Positions 7,907 to 17,376 of a DNA stretch of 64,000 nucleotides are shown here, in pieces. Where the stretch lies: positions 186,001-250,000 of the forward strand of contig JBCBBJ010000002.1 of the NCBI GenBank assembly GCA_038531745.1, written 5' to 3'. A program made the translations under genes and the position numbers. The DNA is from CALLPQ01 sp038531745 (GTDB lineage: Bacteria; Pseudomonadota; Alphaproteobacteria; Caulobacterales; Parvularculaceae). Every line of letters begins with the position of its first letter. The stretch's first letter is position 1. Under the pieces are notes generated by a model. That model was not told the origin of the DNA. It did no database searches and saw only the letters and a list, made by a program, of their open reading frames with translations.

Positions 7907-8914
7907 ATGGCAACGTCAAAAGCAATGCAATCCCACGCAGTGGGCGGACCGGAGAGCCTGACGCTTGATGAGATTGACATCGCCCCGCCCAGCCCAGGCC
8001 ACGTGCAAATCGCAGTCAAAGCGGCAGGTGTAAACTTTCCCGATACATTGATCATTCGCGATCTTTATCAGTTCAAGCCCCCGCGCCCCTTTGCCCCCGG
8101 CGGCGAGGTTGCCGGGGAGGTCGTAAATGTTGGCGAAGGCGTCAACGGGATCAAAACGGGCGACCGTGTCTTGGCCCTGTGTGGGCATGGTGGATTTTCA
8201 ACCTTGGTAAATGTTCCGTACCCGGCCATTGTAAAGATACCTGATGCTATGCCGTTTGAGGATGCCGCTGGGTTTGTCATGACCTATGGCACATCTTATT
8301 ACGCCCTAAAGGATCGCGCGGCGTTGCAAGCTGGCGAAAGCCTGTTCATTCTTGGCGCAGCAGGCGGCGTTGGTACGGCCGCCATTGAACTGGCCAAAGC
8401 CATGGGCGCGCGAGTGATCGCTGGCGTTTCCGGTAAAACAAAAGCGCAATTGGCCACTGATCTCGGCGCTGATGATACGCTTATCTATCCCAAGGGCGCC
8501 CTTGACCGCGCCGCCCAAAAAGCACTGTCCAGCGCTATAAAGCAAGCCGCTGGCGGCGAAGGTGTTAATGTGATTTATGATGCCGTGGGCGGCGACTATG
8601 CCGAACCGGCACTGCGCGCCATGGCGTGGGCTGGACGTTATCTTGTGGTGGGCTTTCCCGCCGGCATCCCGGCGTTACCCCTAAATCTGACCTTATTGAA
8701 AAGCTGCCAAATCATGGGTGTCTTTTGGGGGGCTGCAACCATGCGCGACCCGGCCGGGCACCAACAGAATATGAAAGATCTGTTTGCGCTTTATGCGGAC
8801 AAAAAGATTAAGCCCGTGGTGACCAAGACGCTCCCCCTCGCCGAAGCGGGGAAGGCACTGCGCATGCTCGAAGCGCGGGAGGCGACAGGCAAGATTGTAC
8901 TGCACGTTGCGTAA
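7907..8914 (+). CDS. NADPH:quinone oxidoreductase family protein (zinc-free MDR)
   Basis: A 335-residue medium-chain dehydrogenase/reductase. It has a GroES-like N-terminal half containing AAGVNFPDTLI and PGGEVAGEV, then a Rossmann half with the nucleotide-binding motif LGAAGGVGTAA at about 149-159. No structural-zinc cysteine cluster is present, as in the quinone oxidoreductase/acryloyl-CoA reductase subgroup. The usual reaction is NADPH-dependent reduction of quinones or activated double bonds; the substrate is not determined. The 140 bp upstream (7767-7906) contains no recognisable element apart from a short purine-rich stretch. Confidence 0.88.
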   Translation: MATSKAMQSHAVGGPESLTLDEIDIAPPSPGHVQIAVKAAGVNFPDTLIIRDLYQFKPPRPFAPGGEVAGEVVNVGEGVNGIKTGDRVLALCGHGGFSTLVNVPYPAIVKIPDAMPFEDAAGFVMTYGTSYYALKDRAALQAGESLFILGAAGGVGTAAIELAKAMGARVIAGVSGKTKAQLATDLGADDTLIYPKGALDRAAQKALSSAIKQAAGGEGVNVIYDAVGGDYAEPALRAMAWAGRYLVVGFPAGIPALPLNLTLLKSCQIMGVFWGAATMRDPAGHQQNMKDLFALYADKKIKPVVTKTLPLAEAGKALRMLEAREATGKIVLHVA

Positions 8915-8930
8915 AGCTTAGCACCCCCTT

Positions 8931-9300
8931 TCACCCCCAGAAAGGTGGGGGCAGATCACCATCAATCGCTTGTGCAGCCACCTGGCGAAGGGAAGTGAGC
9001 GCTGACGTCATAATTGATGACGTCGAAAAGTTCGCCTGATAGACGAGATAAGCCGGGTACGCATAGTCCGGATACCCCTTAATTTGGGTGAGATGACCGG
9101 CTTCAAGATGGGGCTGCACCACCCGCTCCGGAAAGTAACCGGCTCCCTGCTGATTAATCAGCATCTGCACGCCAAGGGCGCCAAGATCAAGCGTTAGTCC
9201 CGGATTATGGAGCGCCGAAAAATCCTCAGCATGGGCGTTTCGAAACGCCTCTCCCCCAATCAATAAAGATGTAATTATCCGTCAGCGGTATATCTGGCCA
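8931..9300 (-). pseudogene. LysR-family regulator remnant, truncated and frameshifted
   Basis: The minus strand encodes the C-terminal part of a LysR substrate-binding domain: QGAGYFPERVVQPHLEAG is characteristic of its last third. The frame starting at 9263 continues a second frame upstream that reads PLTDNYIFIDWG. Removing one base from a run of five G (9253-9257, plus strand C) joins them as DNYIFIDWGEAFRNAHAEDF. The helix-turn-helix half is absent, because the neighbouring plus-strand gene begins at 9338. The gene is thus both truncated and frameshifted and cannot encode a working regulator. Confidence 0.7.
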
Positions 9301-9337
9301 TGTGGCGGTCCGCCACCGAACAGGAAAGGAATTTCGC

Positions 9338-9950
9338 ATGAAAACGCGCCTTGGATATCTTGCCGGTCTTTTTGCCTCCGCTACCCTTTTGCGGGGTGCC
9401 GCTCTCCTCTGCCCAGGAAGGTGACCCGGTAACGCGCAGCGATACCGTTCACGCACAACAGGCCGATACGCTTGAGCTTGGTAAAACCTGGAGCGAAGGC
9501 GACGCCATGGAAGAAAAGGGCGCCAAAATTATCGAGCGCGGCGAAAAGCTGGTCCTCAATGGTGAAAAGAAAATCGCCAAGGGTAAAGGACTAGTGCGCA
9601 GCGGGACCGCCGAAGCCGAAGTGCAAGAAGCCAATTATATGCGAATGGTCCGCACTATGGGTGTCGCGAACACCCCCAAGCAACTCAAAAAGGAACTCAA
9701 AACCTTGAGCGCTATCACCGAGAAGTGGGATAATGGAGTCGATCAATCCAAGCGCGGCGAAAAACTGATCAAGGACGGCGAAAAAGAGATTACCGAGGGG
9801 CGGGCAAAACTCCGTAAGGGCAACAGTATGGTCTTGCGCGGCCAGGGGCAGAAAAACGCCGTGGAAACCCAAATCCGGTCGGAAGACGCAAAAACCCGGG
9901 TTGAGATCGAGGACCTGGACCCGGCGGTCAAAACCCAAGGCGGACGATAG
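9338..9950 (+). CDS. secreted repeat-rich protein, frameshifted in the signal peptide
   Basis: An ATG at 9338, preceded by AGGAAAGG, opens a typical signal peptide (MKTRLGYLAGLFASATLL), but that frame stops soon after. The frame encoding the rest of the protein is +1. Omitting one G from the run 9393-9396 joins them and yields LSSAQEGD, a good signal-peptidase site. The mature protein is highly charged and built of repeats of the type RGEKLIxxGEKEI (for instance around 9540-9590 and 9760-9830), predicted helical or coiled. I recognise no family. Either the sequence has an extra G or the gene is inactive. Confidence 0.6.
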
Positions 9951-10090
9951 CGTGCAAGAACGCCCAATCGTCTTCCCCTGCTCAACTACGTTGTGCATGT
10001 GGCTATAGGCGTGCGGCCGTCTACTTCATAAAGCTCTTGTCGACGGTTTGCGGCTGGTATAGCGCCCAACTGTTGATCGCCGAGAGGAGC

Positions 10091-10750
10091 CTACATACCC
10101 TCACTGAACATTTTTGGACGCAATTGCGAGCGCCCATCAGGCCAAACTTCTTCGCATACGGAGGGCTCGGTTGTGTAGTGGACTGAATTGATTTTCCATG
10201 ACCCGCTCTGTCGCGTTAGATTGAATACATCAACCCCGCAATGGGAAAGCGTTTCATCAACCCAAACCTCATACGGTGTCCAAACCATCGCGAGCGATTT
10301 GCGCTGTAACACGATGGGGTTCCAATAGGGCTCTTCAATCTTTGGTAGGGTACCGGCCCTCATGGCCGCCACGGACTCACTGATTTTGTAATACCGAACG
10401 GGCGAGCCGGGACGCTCCGGATAGGAAGAAACACCAATTGCCCAGGGGGTAATTGTTGCCTCCACCATATCGGCATCTTTCACGGCCAAACCCTCAAAAA
10501 ACTGATCAACGGTCGCGAGGATTGCGGCCCGGTCAGGCGCATTGGGAATTGTGGTCGTTGGGGGTGAAGCCGCGGCGCCGGGCTCGGCTGATACGGAAAT
10601 GGGAGGTTGTGCACTTTGGGGGCTGGCGGTTGGCGTTGATGTTACCGCGCACCCGGTAAGCACCACCGAGAAAAAAAGGCCCGTTGCGAGCCCTCGAAAG
10701 GGCCGGCCCAAACCTGTTGCCGTCGCTTCATTCATCATGGATCGGATCAT
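10091..10750 (-). CDS. lipoprotein with NTF2/SnoaL-like domain
   Basis: The start at 10750 follows AGGAG by 8 nt. A signal segment ends in VVLTGC, a lipobox, followed by a 40-residue Ser/Pro/Thr linker. The C-terminal 130 residues, from DRAAILATVDQFFEGLAVKD on, look like an NTF2-like (lumazine-binding/SnoaL type) cone fold. Such domains bind small molecules or act as accessory subunits. No function can be assigned from context. About 140 bp without a gene lie on its downstream side (9951-10090). Confidence 0.65.
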   Translation of the reverse strand: MIRSMMNEATATGLGRPFRGLATGLFFSVVLTGCAVTSTPTASPQSAQPPISVSAEPGAAASPPTTTIPNAPDRAAILATVDQFFEGLAVKDADMVEATITPWAIGVSSYPERPGSPVRYYKISESVAAMRAGTLPKIEEPYWNPIVLQRKSLAMVWTPYEVWVDETLSHCGVDVFNLTRQSGSWKINSVHYTTEPSVCEEVWPDGRSQLRPKMFSEGM

Positions 10751-10841
10751 GGAAAGTCTCCTGCAGCCTTGCCGGCTGATACCTATTTGCCGAAAGTCTA
10801 CCGCAAAGAGCCATCAGATCATATCGGGCTGGTCCCGATAA

Positions 10842-11303
10842 TCAGCCCACCATCATAAGATTTAGCCATTCCGCCACAAGGGCCGGCTTTTCATCGCCCT
10901 CTATCTCCACCTTGACCGCATATTTGAATGACCATTGGCCGGGTAGCTTTTCGGTGGCTGCCATCAAGGTAAAGTGCCCCCTCACGCGTTCACCAGCCCG
11001 CACAGGGTTCATGAGGCGTACTTTATCGAACCCATAATTGACACCCATTTTGATATCTTTGAGGACCAGCATGCCGCCGGTTTCTGCAAAACGCGACAAG
11101 AGTGACAAGGTCAAAAAGCCGTGGGCGATTGTGCCCCCAAAAGGGGTTTCACGGGCACGCGCCGGGTCCACATGGATAAACTGGTGATCCTCGGTAACAT
11201 CTGCAAACTGATCAATACGATCCTGGCTCATGGTGAGCCAATCGGACACGCCGGTCGATTTACCAACCCAGCCCGGAATTTCATCAGCGGTAATAATCTG
11301 CAT
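10842..11303 (-). CDS. MaoC-family (R)-specific enoyl-CoA hydratase
   Basis: A 153-residue hot-dog-fold protein starting at 11303 (MQIITADEIPGWVG), with AGAG a few bases upstream. It carries the hydratase-2 motif D(9)H in the form FADVTEDHQFIHVDPARA followed by PFGGTIAHGF. It is therefore likely to hydrate trans-2-enoyl-CoA esters. The longer frame to 11414 overlaps the preceding gene and is not used. It is the last gene of the acyl-CoA operon, only 10 bp after the dehydrogenase. Confidence 0.88.
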   Translation of the reverse strand: MQIITADEIPGWVGKSTGVSDWLTMSQDRIDQFADVTEDHQFIHVDPARARETPFGGTIAHGFLTLSLLSRFAETGGMLVLKDIKMGVNYGFDKVRLMNPVRAGERVRGHFTLMAATEKLPGQWSFKYAVKVEIEGDEKPALVAEWLNLMMVG

Positions 11304-11313
11304 TTTGATCTCT

Positions 11314-12453
11314 CTAATAGCCCCGGACTTTTGCCAGGCGGTCAGCATGGAAAGCAAAATCCCCAAACATCTCCTGGGCCACGCGGATACGTTTGAGAAA
11401 AAAACCGATGTCATATTCGTCGGTCATGCCGATACCGCCATGCATTTGCACAGCCTCAAGGGCGGCCAGTTTTGCCACTTCGCCAGTTTTTGCCTTGGCA
11501 AGGGAACAGGTGAGACCCGCCATGCCAAAGTTTTCGTCCAGATCCTGCAACGCCTTCAGAACAACCGACTGAACCAGTTCCAGCTCGCTATAAAGATGGG
11601 CTGCGCGATGTTGCAAGGCTTGGAAAGCGCCGATGGTTTGGCCAAACTGTTTACGCTCTTTCAGGTAGTCAACGGTGGTCGTGAATGCCTGTTGCGCCGC
11701 ACCTGACATTTCCGCAGCGAGCCCAGCACGGCCTGCATTCAAAATACCGTCAAGGACCGCAAACCCCTCATCGACCGTACCCAGAATATCGTCACCTGTA
11801 ACCTCAACACCGTCAAAACGCAGACGCGCGGCCCCGCGGCTATCAACCATGACCGTGCGTTCGCGGTGAAGGTCCGCTGCGTTTGCGTCCACAAGAAATA
11901 GCGAAAGCCCTACTTCTTCCCCGGCGGCACCCGCCGTCCGCGCCGCCACGATGATTTTATCCGCCACATGACCATCAGCCACAAAGGTCTTATCACCCGA
12001 CAGCTTAAAGCCATTACCGGATTTTTCCGCTTGCAAACTGGTATGCGCGGGTCGATGTTTTTGACCCTCATCAACCGCCACAGCCATCACAAGATCACCT
12101 GATGCGATTGCCGGCAACAGGGCATCCTGCTGGTCTTTTGTACCCGCTTTTTGCAAGGCCGTTGACGCCATCACGGATGTGGACAGAAATGGTGAGGCCG
12201 TCAGGGTACGCCCCATCTCCTCCGCAATCACACCGGCGCCCACGAACCCGAAACCGGCGCCGCCATGATCCTCATCAACAAGGATACCGGCCCAGCCCAT
12301 TTCAGCCATCTCTTTCCAGAGACCACGATCAAATCCCGTGGTGTCATCAGCATCGCGCAACGCGCGCAGGGCCGAAACAGGCGCTTTTTCCTGGAGAAAA
12401 CCAGCAGCCGCTTCGCGCAGCATATCCTGTTCTTCCGTGTGTACCAGTGGCAT
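11314..12453 (-). CDS. acyl-CoA dehydrogenase (shorter paralogue)
   Basis: A 379-residue FAD-dependent acyl-CoA dehydrogenase with the three-domain architecture of the family. The N-terminal helical part has EMGWAGILVDEDHGGAGFG. The C-terminal part has ERKQFGQTIGAFQALQHRAA and VQMHGGIGMTDEYDIGFF. It sits between the longer paralogue (38 bp upstream) and maoC. Pairs of unequal dehydrogenase genes often encode heteromeric enzymes acting on bulky acyl-CoAs such as steroid side chains; here that is inference. Its role is the alpha,beta-desaturation step feeding MaoC. Confidence 0.88.
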   Translation of the reverse strand: MPLVHTEEQDMLREAAAGFLQEKAPVSALRALRDADDTTGFDRGLWKEMAEMGWAGILVDEDHGGAGFGFVGAGVIAEEMGRTLTASPFLSTSVMASTALQKAGTKDQQDALLPAIASGDLVMAVAVDEGQKHRPAHTSLQAEKSGNGFKLSGDKTFVADGHVADKIIVAARTAGAAGEEVGLSLFLVDANAADLHRERTVMVDSRGAARLRFDGVEVTGDDILGTVDEGFAVLDGILNAGRAGLAAEMSGAAQQAFTTTVDYLKERKQFGQTIGAFQALQHRAAHLYSELELVQSVVLKALQDLDENFGMAGLTCSLAKAKTGEVAKLAALEAVQMHGGIGMTDEYDIGFFLKRIRVAQEMFGDFAFHADRLAKVRGY

Positions 12454-12491
12454 CCAACGCCCTTTCTTTGCAGGCTCCGTACCGTTTGAGG

Positions 12492-13697
12492 TTAGCTGCT
12501 GGGCAGCTGCAGCACATGCTTGGCAATAATATTCAGCTGCACCTCGGAGGTGCCGCCTTCAATCGAGTTTGCCTTTGTGCGCAGCCAGGTTTTGGCAAGC
12601 TTTCCGTCCTCGGAGCGGTCGCCGGACCATTCGAGGGCGTCTGATCCGCCCACATCCATCAACACCTCATATCGGCGCTTGTTGAACTCCGTGCCGTAAT
12701 ATTTGAGAAATGACGCTTTTGCCCCCATTTCCTGACCAGCACGCGCTTCGTCTTTCAACCGCTCCATGGTCAACAAAAAAGCCCAGCCATCGATTTCCGT
12801 TTGCGCGATTTTTCCGCGTAGGATCGGATCGGTTAGCCGCCCCTCCCCGTCCAAACCAAGGTCGCTGGCTGCCACTTCGCCCGGGCTACGCCCTCCAAAC
12901 AAGCCGCCGCCACCAGCGCCAATCATTTCGCGTTCATGGGTGAGCAGGTATTTCGCCACGTCCCAGCCGCGGTCCTGCTCCCCGACAATGGCATTGACGC
13001 CGGGTGCATGGTCCTTGGGCACATCAACATCATCAAAAAAGGTTTCGCAAAACGGTGATTTGCCGGAGATCAATTTGATGGGTTTCGTTGAAACACCTTC
13101 GCTTTGCATATCCACCAGCAGAAAGCTGATACCGTGATGCTTTGTTGAGGTATTATCTGTCCGGACCAGGACGAATATCCAGTCGCTTTTGTCCGCGTAA
13201 GACGTCCACACTTTTTGACCATTGACCCGCCAATGATCGCCATGGTCCTCGCATTTGGTGGCAAGCGAGGCGAGATCAGAACCAGCGCCCGGCTCTGAAT
13301 AGCCCTGGCACCAGCGCGTTTCGCCGCGGGCGATGGGGGGCAGAAAAAACGCTTTTTGTTCGGGCGTGCCGTATTTCAACAAGGCGGGAGCCAGCATCCA
13401 GATGCCAAAACTCTCCAAGGGCGAGCGAGCGTTAATGCGCCGCATCTCTGCCTTCAGAATTTTGACTTCATCCTTGGTGAGACCAGCGCCCCCATATTCC
13501 TTTGGCCAGGTAGGGACGGTCCATCCCTTCGCGGCCATGCGCTCCAGCCAGGTTTTTTGGGCGTCGGACTGAAACGTCCAATGACGCCCACCCCAACAGA
13601 TATCGTCTTCCCCGCGGGTGGGCGCGCGCATGTCTTCAGGGCAGTTTTCTTCCAGCCATTGCCGGGTTTCCAGGCGAAAGGTCTCAAGATCAGCCAT
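12492..13697 (-). CDS. acyl-CoA dehydrogenase (longer paralogue)
   Basis: A 401-residue acyl-CoA dehydrogenase with the family motifs CQGYSEPGAGSDLASL (FAD and substrate contacts) and HEREMIGAGGGGLFGG. The C-terminus contains SIEGGTSEVQLNIIAKHVL. It begins 20 bp after the acyl-CoA synthetase and precedes the second dehydrogenase. Together they suggest an alpha/beta pair that introduces the 2,3 double bond into an activated substrate made by the synthetase. Confidence 0.88.
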   Translation of the reverse strand: MADLETFRLETRQWLEENCPEDMRAPTRGEDDICWGGRHWTFQSDAQKTWLERMAAKGWTVPTWPKEYGGAGLTKDEVKILKAEMRRINARSPLESFGIWMLAPALLKYGTPEQKAFFLPPIARGETRWCQGYSEPGAGSDLASLATKCEDHGDHWRVNGQKVWTSYADKSDWIFVLVRTDNTSTKHHGISFLLVDMQSEGVSTKPIKLISGKSPFCETFFDDVDVPKDHAPGVNAIVGEQDRGWDVAKYLLTHEREMIGAGGGGLFGGRSPGEVAASDLGLDGEGRLTDPILRGKIAQTEIDGWAFLLTMERLKDEARAGQEMGAKASFLKYYGTEFNKRRYEVLMDVGGSDALEWSGDRSEDGKLAKTWLRTKANSIEGGTSEVQLNIIAKHVLQLPSS

Positions 13698-13716
13698 CAG
13701 GCGTCTCCTATCATTG

Positions 13717-15456
13717 TCAATTTACACTGAGGGCCGGTGGATGCTGCAGCGCAATCATCCGAACCGTGATTTTATCAAATTTCTCCGTACCAAGACGGGG
13801 GAGTGGTGATGGCGAAATCCAGATGCGCTCGGGCACCTTAAAATTGGCCATATGATCCTGCATAAAAGAGCGCAATTCCGCCGCATCAAGGCTCTTCCCC
13901 TCTTTGGGATAGACAACAAGACCCACCCGTTCACCAAGGGTCTCATCGGGCACCGAAAACGCGGCGGCTTGTGCAACGCCCGCGTGTTCATAGGCCTGAT
14001 TTTCCACATCGAGACAGGAGATGTTTTCCCCGCCACGGATGATCAGGTCTTTTTTGCGGTCGACGATGAAAACAAAGCCCTCTTCGTCAAGACGACCAAG
14101 GTCGCCGGTGCGAAACCATCCATCGGGGCGCAATACTTCCGCAGTTGCTTCTGGCATATTCAGATAGCCCCGAAAATTTGCCGGTGACCGTATCCAAACC
14201 TCACCAACCTCCCCCACGGGTACGTCCGTTAGCTGATCATCATCACTAACGATTTTCAAATCAGTGATGGGCGGTACAACCTTGCCGGTGGAATCTGGAC
14301 GCGCTTGATAATCATCAAGCGAGATGACGCAACCCACCGCATTGGTTTCCGACAATCCGTACCCCGATGATGGCCGCGCCGCCGGAAACCTATCGGTGAG
14401 AAGCCGCACATGTTCCGGCGGGCGTTTCGCACCGCCCGACCCGATATCAACGAGTGTTGGTACCGCGCGGGACCCAACTTTTTGAGCCATCTCGTAAGAC
14501 TGGCTCGGTACACCGACAAAATTGGTGATTTTCTCTTGATTGATCAGGTCAATAGCTTTGTCAGGGTCCCAACGATAGGTCATGACAATTTTCCGGCCCA
14601 CAACAAGAGAAAGGAGGAAGATCGAATGGGACCCCGTCACGTGGAACAAAGGGATGCCTAACAAGATTGCCGGGTCATCACCAAACATGCTGACCCCGCC
14701 GCGCGCCTCTTTCAACGCGGCGGCAAACAGGGCCCAGGAGAGGATGGTCGAGATACACCCCCGGTGGGTGAGGATCACCCCTTTAGGCCGCCCGGTTGAG
14801 CCCGAGGTGTAAATAACGCAAAAATCATCATCGGGCTGGATCGCCGCCATGGGCATGGTCACGTCTGGCTCGCCCTCAAGCAAGCTTTCATAGCGATAAT
14901 CGGCCCCGTCCCCATCCTCGCGGGCAAGAATGAGTGTCAAACCCAGTTCTTCTTTCATTGGGAGGAGATAGGACAACCGCTTGGCGTCAACGATAACGGT
15001 TTTGGCGCCGCAATCGGTGAGCCCGTAATGGAGTTCTTCTTCCTTCCACCAGGAATTGAGCGGGACCACCACCGCGCCGAGGGCAACGATGGCCATATAG
15101 CTGATGCACCATTCGGGATAGTTGCGCATGGCAATCGCCACGCGGTCCCCCTGCTTGATCCCCACTTCGTTCTGAAGCGCGCTCGCAAATCGACATGTTA
15201 GCGCCCAAGTCTCGGCAAAGGTGATGCGGGTGTCGTCATAAACCAGAAAGTCTTTGTCCCCGTGCGACGCCCCATGCATGAAAAGCCCCGTGAGGCTTGG
15301 CGGCGCATTTTTGAAAACGCGATAGGTGTTGCCGCGAATTTCCGCCTCCCCCACTTGAAAGAGGGGATTTTCCTGGATCAATTTGCTGCGCTCAACCTCC
15401 AGGCGATCATAATCAATGGTCGGCGGGGCGGCTGTCGCGGAAGGTGCAGTCGTCAT
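13717..15456 (-). CDS. acyl-CoA synthetase (AMP-forming, class I adenylate-forming)
   Basis: A 579-residue ANL-superfamily enzyme that activates a carboxylic acid through an acyl-AMP. It carries the P-loop YTSGSTGRPKG at about 216-226, GYGLSET in the middle, the hinge-region TGDLGRLDEEGF with DRKKDLIIRGGENIS, and the C-terminal lysine motif GTEKFDK. It is the first gene of the minus-strand operon synthetase, dehydrogenase, dehydrogenase, MaoC, which indicates beta-oxidation-like catabolism of a specialised acid. The substrate is not predictable from the sequence. Confidence 0.9.
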   Translation of the reverse strand: MTTAPSATAAPPTIDYDRLEVERSKLIQENPLFQVGEAEIRGNTYRVFKNAPPSLTGLFMHGASHGDKDFLVYDDTRITFAETWALTCRFASALQNEVGIKQGDRVAIAMRNYPEWCISYMAIVALGAVVVPLNSWWKEEELHYGLTDCGAKTVIVDAKRLSYLLPMKEELGLTLILAREDGDGADYRYESLLEGEPDVTMPMAAIQPDDDFCVIYTSGSTGRPKGVILTHRGCISTILSWALFAAALKEARGGVSMFGDDPAILLGIPLFHVTGSHSIFLLSLVVGRKIVMTYRWDPDKAIDLINQEKITNFVGVPSQSYEMAQKVGSRAVPTLVDIGSGGAKRPPEHVRLLTDRFPAARPSSGYGLSETNAVGCVISLDDYQARPDSTGKVVPPITDLKIVSDDDQLTDVPVGEVGEVWIRSPANFRGYLNMPEATAEVLRPDGWFRTGDLGRLDEEGFVFIVDRKKDLIIRGGENISCLDVENQAYEHAGVAQAAAFSVPDETLGERVGLVVYPKEGKSLDAAELRSFMQDHMANFKVPERIWISPSPLPRLGTEKFDKITVRMIALQHPPALSVN

Positions 15457-15562
15457 AGATGATTGTCCTGGGATGAGGCGTTCACACCGTCGTACCTTAT
15501 CGCACCTTCACGCGCCGGAAAATATAAGGATGCAGTTAACCGGTTCGTGCGGACCCGGTGAG

Positions 15563-17170
15563 CTACGTGTCTATGGTTCGTCCGGCTTTTTTCGCCAATG
15601 ACCCGCGCCCCTGCCACATCGTCGCCACCAGCTGCGCCTCCACCCCGTCAGGGCACCCCTCTATTTTCCAGAGGGTGGCGTGGGCCGCGATGTAGAAGAG
15701 GGCGCCCATGGGCACATTGATGAGGAGCCGAATGACCGGCGCGAGGCCGCTCATGTCACGAAAGGCAGGCACGGCCAAAAACCATAATGCCATCACAGCC
15801 ACTGCCCCAATACTGCGCCGCGCCGCCCAAAGGGGATCCGTCAGACGGCCGCCAGATATTTGTCGATAGAGGATCAGTTGAAGCACGGTGTAAATCAGGC
15901 ACGTGCCCGCCGCCATATACACCGCGCCTAAAAAGCCATGGGTGGCGGCAGCCCAGATAAAAAGCGGCGTCTTGATCAACAAAAACGCAAGCTCCCTGAA
16001 AAAAGCCAGCCGCACCCGCCCGCGGGCCATGGCGTAATAATAGGTCGACAGCATCAAGGCCTGCACCCCGAAGGCCGGGGTGAGATAGGTCAGGACCGGC
16101 ACCGTTTGCGCCCATTTCGGCCCAAAGACCACGGCCACCAGATCGCCCGCCACAAAGGCGACCCCGAACGCGGTGGGCAACGCGATCGCCGCCACCGCGG
16201 CCACACCGCCCAGAAAGGCGCGGCGCATTCGGTCCCCATCGCGTTCCAATTGTGACAAGCCAGGATAGATCGCCCGGGCGAGCGGCTCTGCCATTTCAGA
16301 GGTGACAAGCCCGGCAAGCTGACTGCCGAGATAGTAAATCCCCGTGGCGGGCAACCCGATCAGCCGTGCCAGAAAAAAGCTATCGAGCTTGTTGTTCAGC
16401 GACACAACAAAACTGACCCCGGCAAGCCATCCGGAAAACCCAATCATCCGCTTAAAAGAGGCCAGCGACAAGCGTGGCAAAAACGGGCGCGCGCCATAGG
16501 ACATAATCATTTGGGTCAACGCCCCGGCGATCATTCCAATGATCAGCGCCCAATAGGACCGCAAGATCAGAGCAATACTGATCGTTACAAGGACACTGAC
16601 CGTCTTTTCACTGACGGTCACCAAAAACTCACGCGAAAAATCAAGATCGCGTTCAAACTCATAGAAGCGCGGGTTCATCAGTCCCAGGAGGAAAGAGGTC
16701 AGAGCAACGCCGAGAAAGACACCGATAAAGCGCGGATCGGCAAAAACCCGCGCCGCAACGACACCCGATACCGCTAGGATCAATGCCGTGAGCAATCCGC
16801 GCAGGGCCGACAGCGTAAAGAGCGTGTTGAAATCATCGCGGGTGGCATCGCGGAATTTCACCACCGCCTGCGACAAGCCAATATTGGAAAAACCCTGCAC
16901 CAACTGCATGGCCGCAACACCAACGGCGATGAGGCCAAAATCCTCCGGTACCAGCAATTTGGCGACAATGATCGTGTTCACAAACCCGATCACCCGCATG
17001 ATAAATCGTGCCGCGACAATCCACGCGGTGCCGCGCATGACCCGGCGCGACAGCGTATGATCGTCAGGCGCGGTTTCATCGCGCTCGCCGGCTACCCGAT
17101 TGGCCATACCGACGGGGTCATCCCGGCTTGCATTGGCCGGTGTTGGCTTAGGGTTTGCGATTTTTTCCAT
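15563..17170 (-). CDS. lipopolysaccharide/oligosaccharide flippase (MOP superfamily, Wzx-like)
   Basis: A 535-residue inner-membrane protein with about 12-14 hydrophobic segments. The N-terminal pattern, TAWIVAARFIMRVIGFVNTI followed by LLVPEDFGLIAVG, is typical of polysaccharide flippases that move undecaprenyl-linked sugars to the periplasmic face. It is separate from the EPS cluster at 22-38 kb but may serve the same pathway. The first 30 residues are hydrophilic. The 206-bp region to suhB (17171-17376) contains no clear site. Confidence 0.85.
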   Translation of the reverse strand: MEKIANPKPTPANASRDDPVGMANRVAGERDETAPDDHTLSRRVMRGTAWIVAARFIMRVIGFVNTIIVAKLLVPEDFGLIAVGVAAMQLVQGFSNIGLSQAVVKFRDATRDDFNTLFTLSALRGLLTALILAVSGVVAARVFADPRFIGVFLGVALTSFLLGLMNPRFYEFERDLDFSREFLVTVSEKTVSVLVTISIALILRSYWALIIGMIAGALTQMIMSYGARPFLPRLSLASFKRMIGFSGWLAGVSFVVSLNNKLDSFFLARLIGLPATGIYYLGSQLAGLVTSEMAEPLARAIYPGLSQLERDGDRMRRAFLGGVAAVAAIALPTAFGVAFVAGDLVAVVFGPKWAQTVPVLTYLTPAFGVQALMLSTYYYAMARGRVRLAFFRELAFLLIKTPLFIWAAATHGFLGAVYMAAGTCLIYTVLQLILYRQISGGRLTDPLWAARRSIGAVAVMALWFLAVPAFRDMSGLAPVIRLLINVPMGALFYIAAHATLWKIEGCPDGVEAQLVATMWQGRGSLAKKAGRTIDT

Positions 17171-17376
17171 GGCCGGTGCAGGCTCTACCTTTGTTGCCGC
17201 GTTGCACAGTTTACGCCATGCCGTACCAGACCGACCGCCTCGCTGTCATGCTGCTCAACGCGCGGGGTCCTGGCCCAGGGCAAGCGAGGGGTTTTGCTTG
17301 CTATCGGCTCGCCGGACAGTATGGTCCGCCACTCTTTATTACCCCTTGGCTGAATATCCCAACCACGTCGGTCCCC

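Noticed and set aside
17155..17376. N-terminal extension of suhB
   Set aside because: It overlaps the flippase start on the other strand and is unlike inositol monophosphatases; the ATG at 17377 gives the normal length.
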